From: Sphingobacterium corticibacterium
Lineage (GTDB): Bacteria > Bacteroidota > Bacteroidia > Sphingobacteriales > Sphingobacteriaceae
Reading direction: 5' to 3'
Length of the DNA: 64,000 bases
NCBI RefSeq assembly: GCF_004208525.1
Contig: NZ_SGIT01000001.1
Location: 496,001 to 560,000 of the forward strand
In this document: piece by piece, positions 63,247 through 64,000 of the stretch
Numbering within the stretch: the stretch's first letter is position 1
Layout of the letters: each line of letters starts with the position of its first letter
Notes under the pieces: model-generated
What the model was told of the DNA's origin: nothing
Seen by the model: only the letters and a program-made list of their open reading frames with translations
Databases searched by the model: none
Translations under genes and position numbers: made by a program

Positions 63247-64000
63247 ATACTTTACAACCCATAGTTTCGGTTATTATTCCGGTGTACAATGCGGAGGATA
63301 CACTGGATATGTGTTTGAATCTACTGCAGTCACAGACCTATAGCAATCTGGAATTGCTATTTATCAATGATTGTAGTACAGACAGTAGTCGGGAAAGTAT
63401 AGAGAATTGGGCGAGAAAATTGGAAGATAGGGAGTACGTAACAGTGAGAATAATAGACCATGAACGAAATATGGGCGTCGCTGCTGCTCGAAATACCGGA
63501 CTGGGTCATGCTACGGGGCGGTATGTCTATTATGTAGATGCCGATGACGCCATTGAACCGGATGCGATTGAGGTATTGGTAAATGCAGCCGTGGAACATG
63601 ACGCGGAGATTGTGGGGTGCAATTGGTTTTTGAGTTTCGAGAAAAATGAGCGCAAGATGAATCAACCAGCTTTCTCTACCGCTTATGAAGGGCTAATGGG
63701 GATATTAAATGGCACCATGCGGTGGAATCTTTGGCTGTTTTTGGTTGAACGATCTTTATACGAAAATAATAATATCCGTTTCACGCCCGGTTTGGATATG
63801 GGAGAGGATCTGATGGTGATGTGCAAGCTTTTTACATTCGCGAATCGGGTTACTTATGTCGATCGTACGCTGTATCATTACCGGCAGTCTAATACTGCTT
63901 CCCTCACGAAAGTTTATTCTGCTAAGCATATTAGGCAGGTAACCCAAAATGTACAGGAGATAGAACGTTTCTTGAAGGAGAGTAGTTTCGCGGATCGATT
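63243..64000 (+). CDS. GT2-family glycosyltransferase (D), 3'-truncated by the window edge
   Basis: The frame is open from ATG 63243, which overlaps the previous stop (ATGA), to the end of the window (252 codons visible). Translation begins MNTLQPIVSVIIPVYNAEDT and shows LLFINDCSTDSS, ERNMGVAAARNTGLGHATGR and the metal-binding YYVDADDAIE (about 97-106), then LDMGEDLMVMCKL (about 181-193). Its build is close to gene A and B in this locus. The locus therefore goes on beyond the window. Specificity unknown. Confidence 0.9.
   Translation, partial: MNTLQPIVSVIIPVYNAEDTLDMCLNLLQSQTYSNLELLFINDCSTDSSRESIENWARKLEDREYVTVRIIDHERNMGVAAARNTGLGHATGRYVYYVDADDAIEPDAIEVLVNAAVEHDAEIVGCNWFLSFEKNERKMNQPAFSTAYEGLMGILNGTMRWNLWLFLVERSLYENNNIRFTPGLDMGEDLMVMCKLFTFANRVTYVDRTLYHYRQSNTASLTKVYSAKHIRQVTQNVQEIERFLKESSFADR

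Overview
The window looks like chromosome of a Bacteroidota bacterium, most likely a member of the Sphingobacteriaceae (Sphingobacterium/Parapedobacter-like). The reasons are a SusC/SusD pair with an ECF sigma/FecR couple, a hybrid two-component regulator, a fimbrillin-like lipoprotein plus OmpA pair, promoters that fit the Bacteroidota -7 motif TAnnTTTG, weak Shine-Dalgarno sequences and moderate GC. The genus is inference. No tRNA, rRNA, CRISPR array or complete insertion sequence was seen.

Region 1 (1-24150) is a large polysaccharide utilization locus (PUL). It holds a 5'-truncated GH2 beta-galactosidase and a minus-strand run of GH43-GH43, GH127, hybrid two-component sensor, ECF sigma factor, FecR anti-sigma, SusC, SusD and a parallel beta-helix protein. 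Across a 362-base divergent promoter region lies a plus-strand run of GH105, a BNR_4 propeller protein and GH97. Beta-L-arabinofuranosidase, arabinan-type GH43, unsaturated-uronyl hydrolase, alpha-galactosidase-type GH97 and beta-galactosidase together point to a branched plant glycan, either an arabinogalactan protein or rhamnogalacturonan-I side chains.

Region 2 (24131-37063) is mostly housekeeping: a Ca2+-type P-ATPase divergent from a Ca2+/Na+ antiporter, gpsA-hemF with an active/inactive M16 peptidase pair, a small secreted protein, lpxB with an upstream OprP-like porin, and dinB divergent from that porin.

Region 3 (37207-43994) is regulatory and surface-related: a small orphan HTH protein behind a possible attenuator, a membrane-bound LuxR-type regulator, a TPR/AraC membrane regulator, and a divergent operon of a 73-residue peptide, a fimbrillin-like lipoprotein and an OmpA-family protein.

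Region 4 (44091 to the end) is a surface-glycan biosynthesis locus of at least 18 co-directional genes with tight or overlapping junctions. It has a WecA-type initiating transferase, a sugar epimerase/dehydratase, two acyltransferases, a CMP-nonulosonate synthetase, an IMPase-like phosphatase, a protein fusing a GT42-like domain to a NeuB synthase domain that lacks the usual C-terminal SAF domain, a GT29-like sialyltransferase, a pyruvyltransferase, a PglK/MsbA-like flippase, and glycosyltransferases of GT10, GT2 (four), GT47-like, GT8 and GT14 (two) types. The gene set predicts an undecaprenyl-linked oligosaccharide capped with a nonulosonic (sialic-like) acid and probably fucose. The fusion protein and the GT29-like neighbour are the most unusual items in the window.
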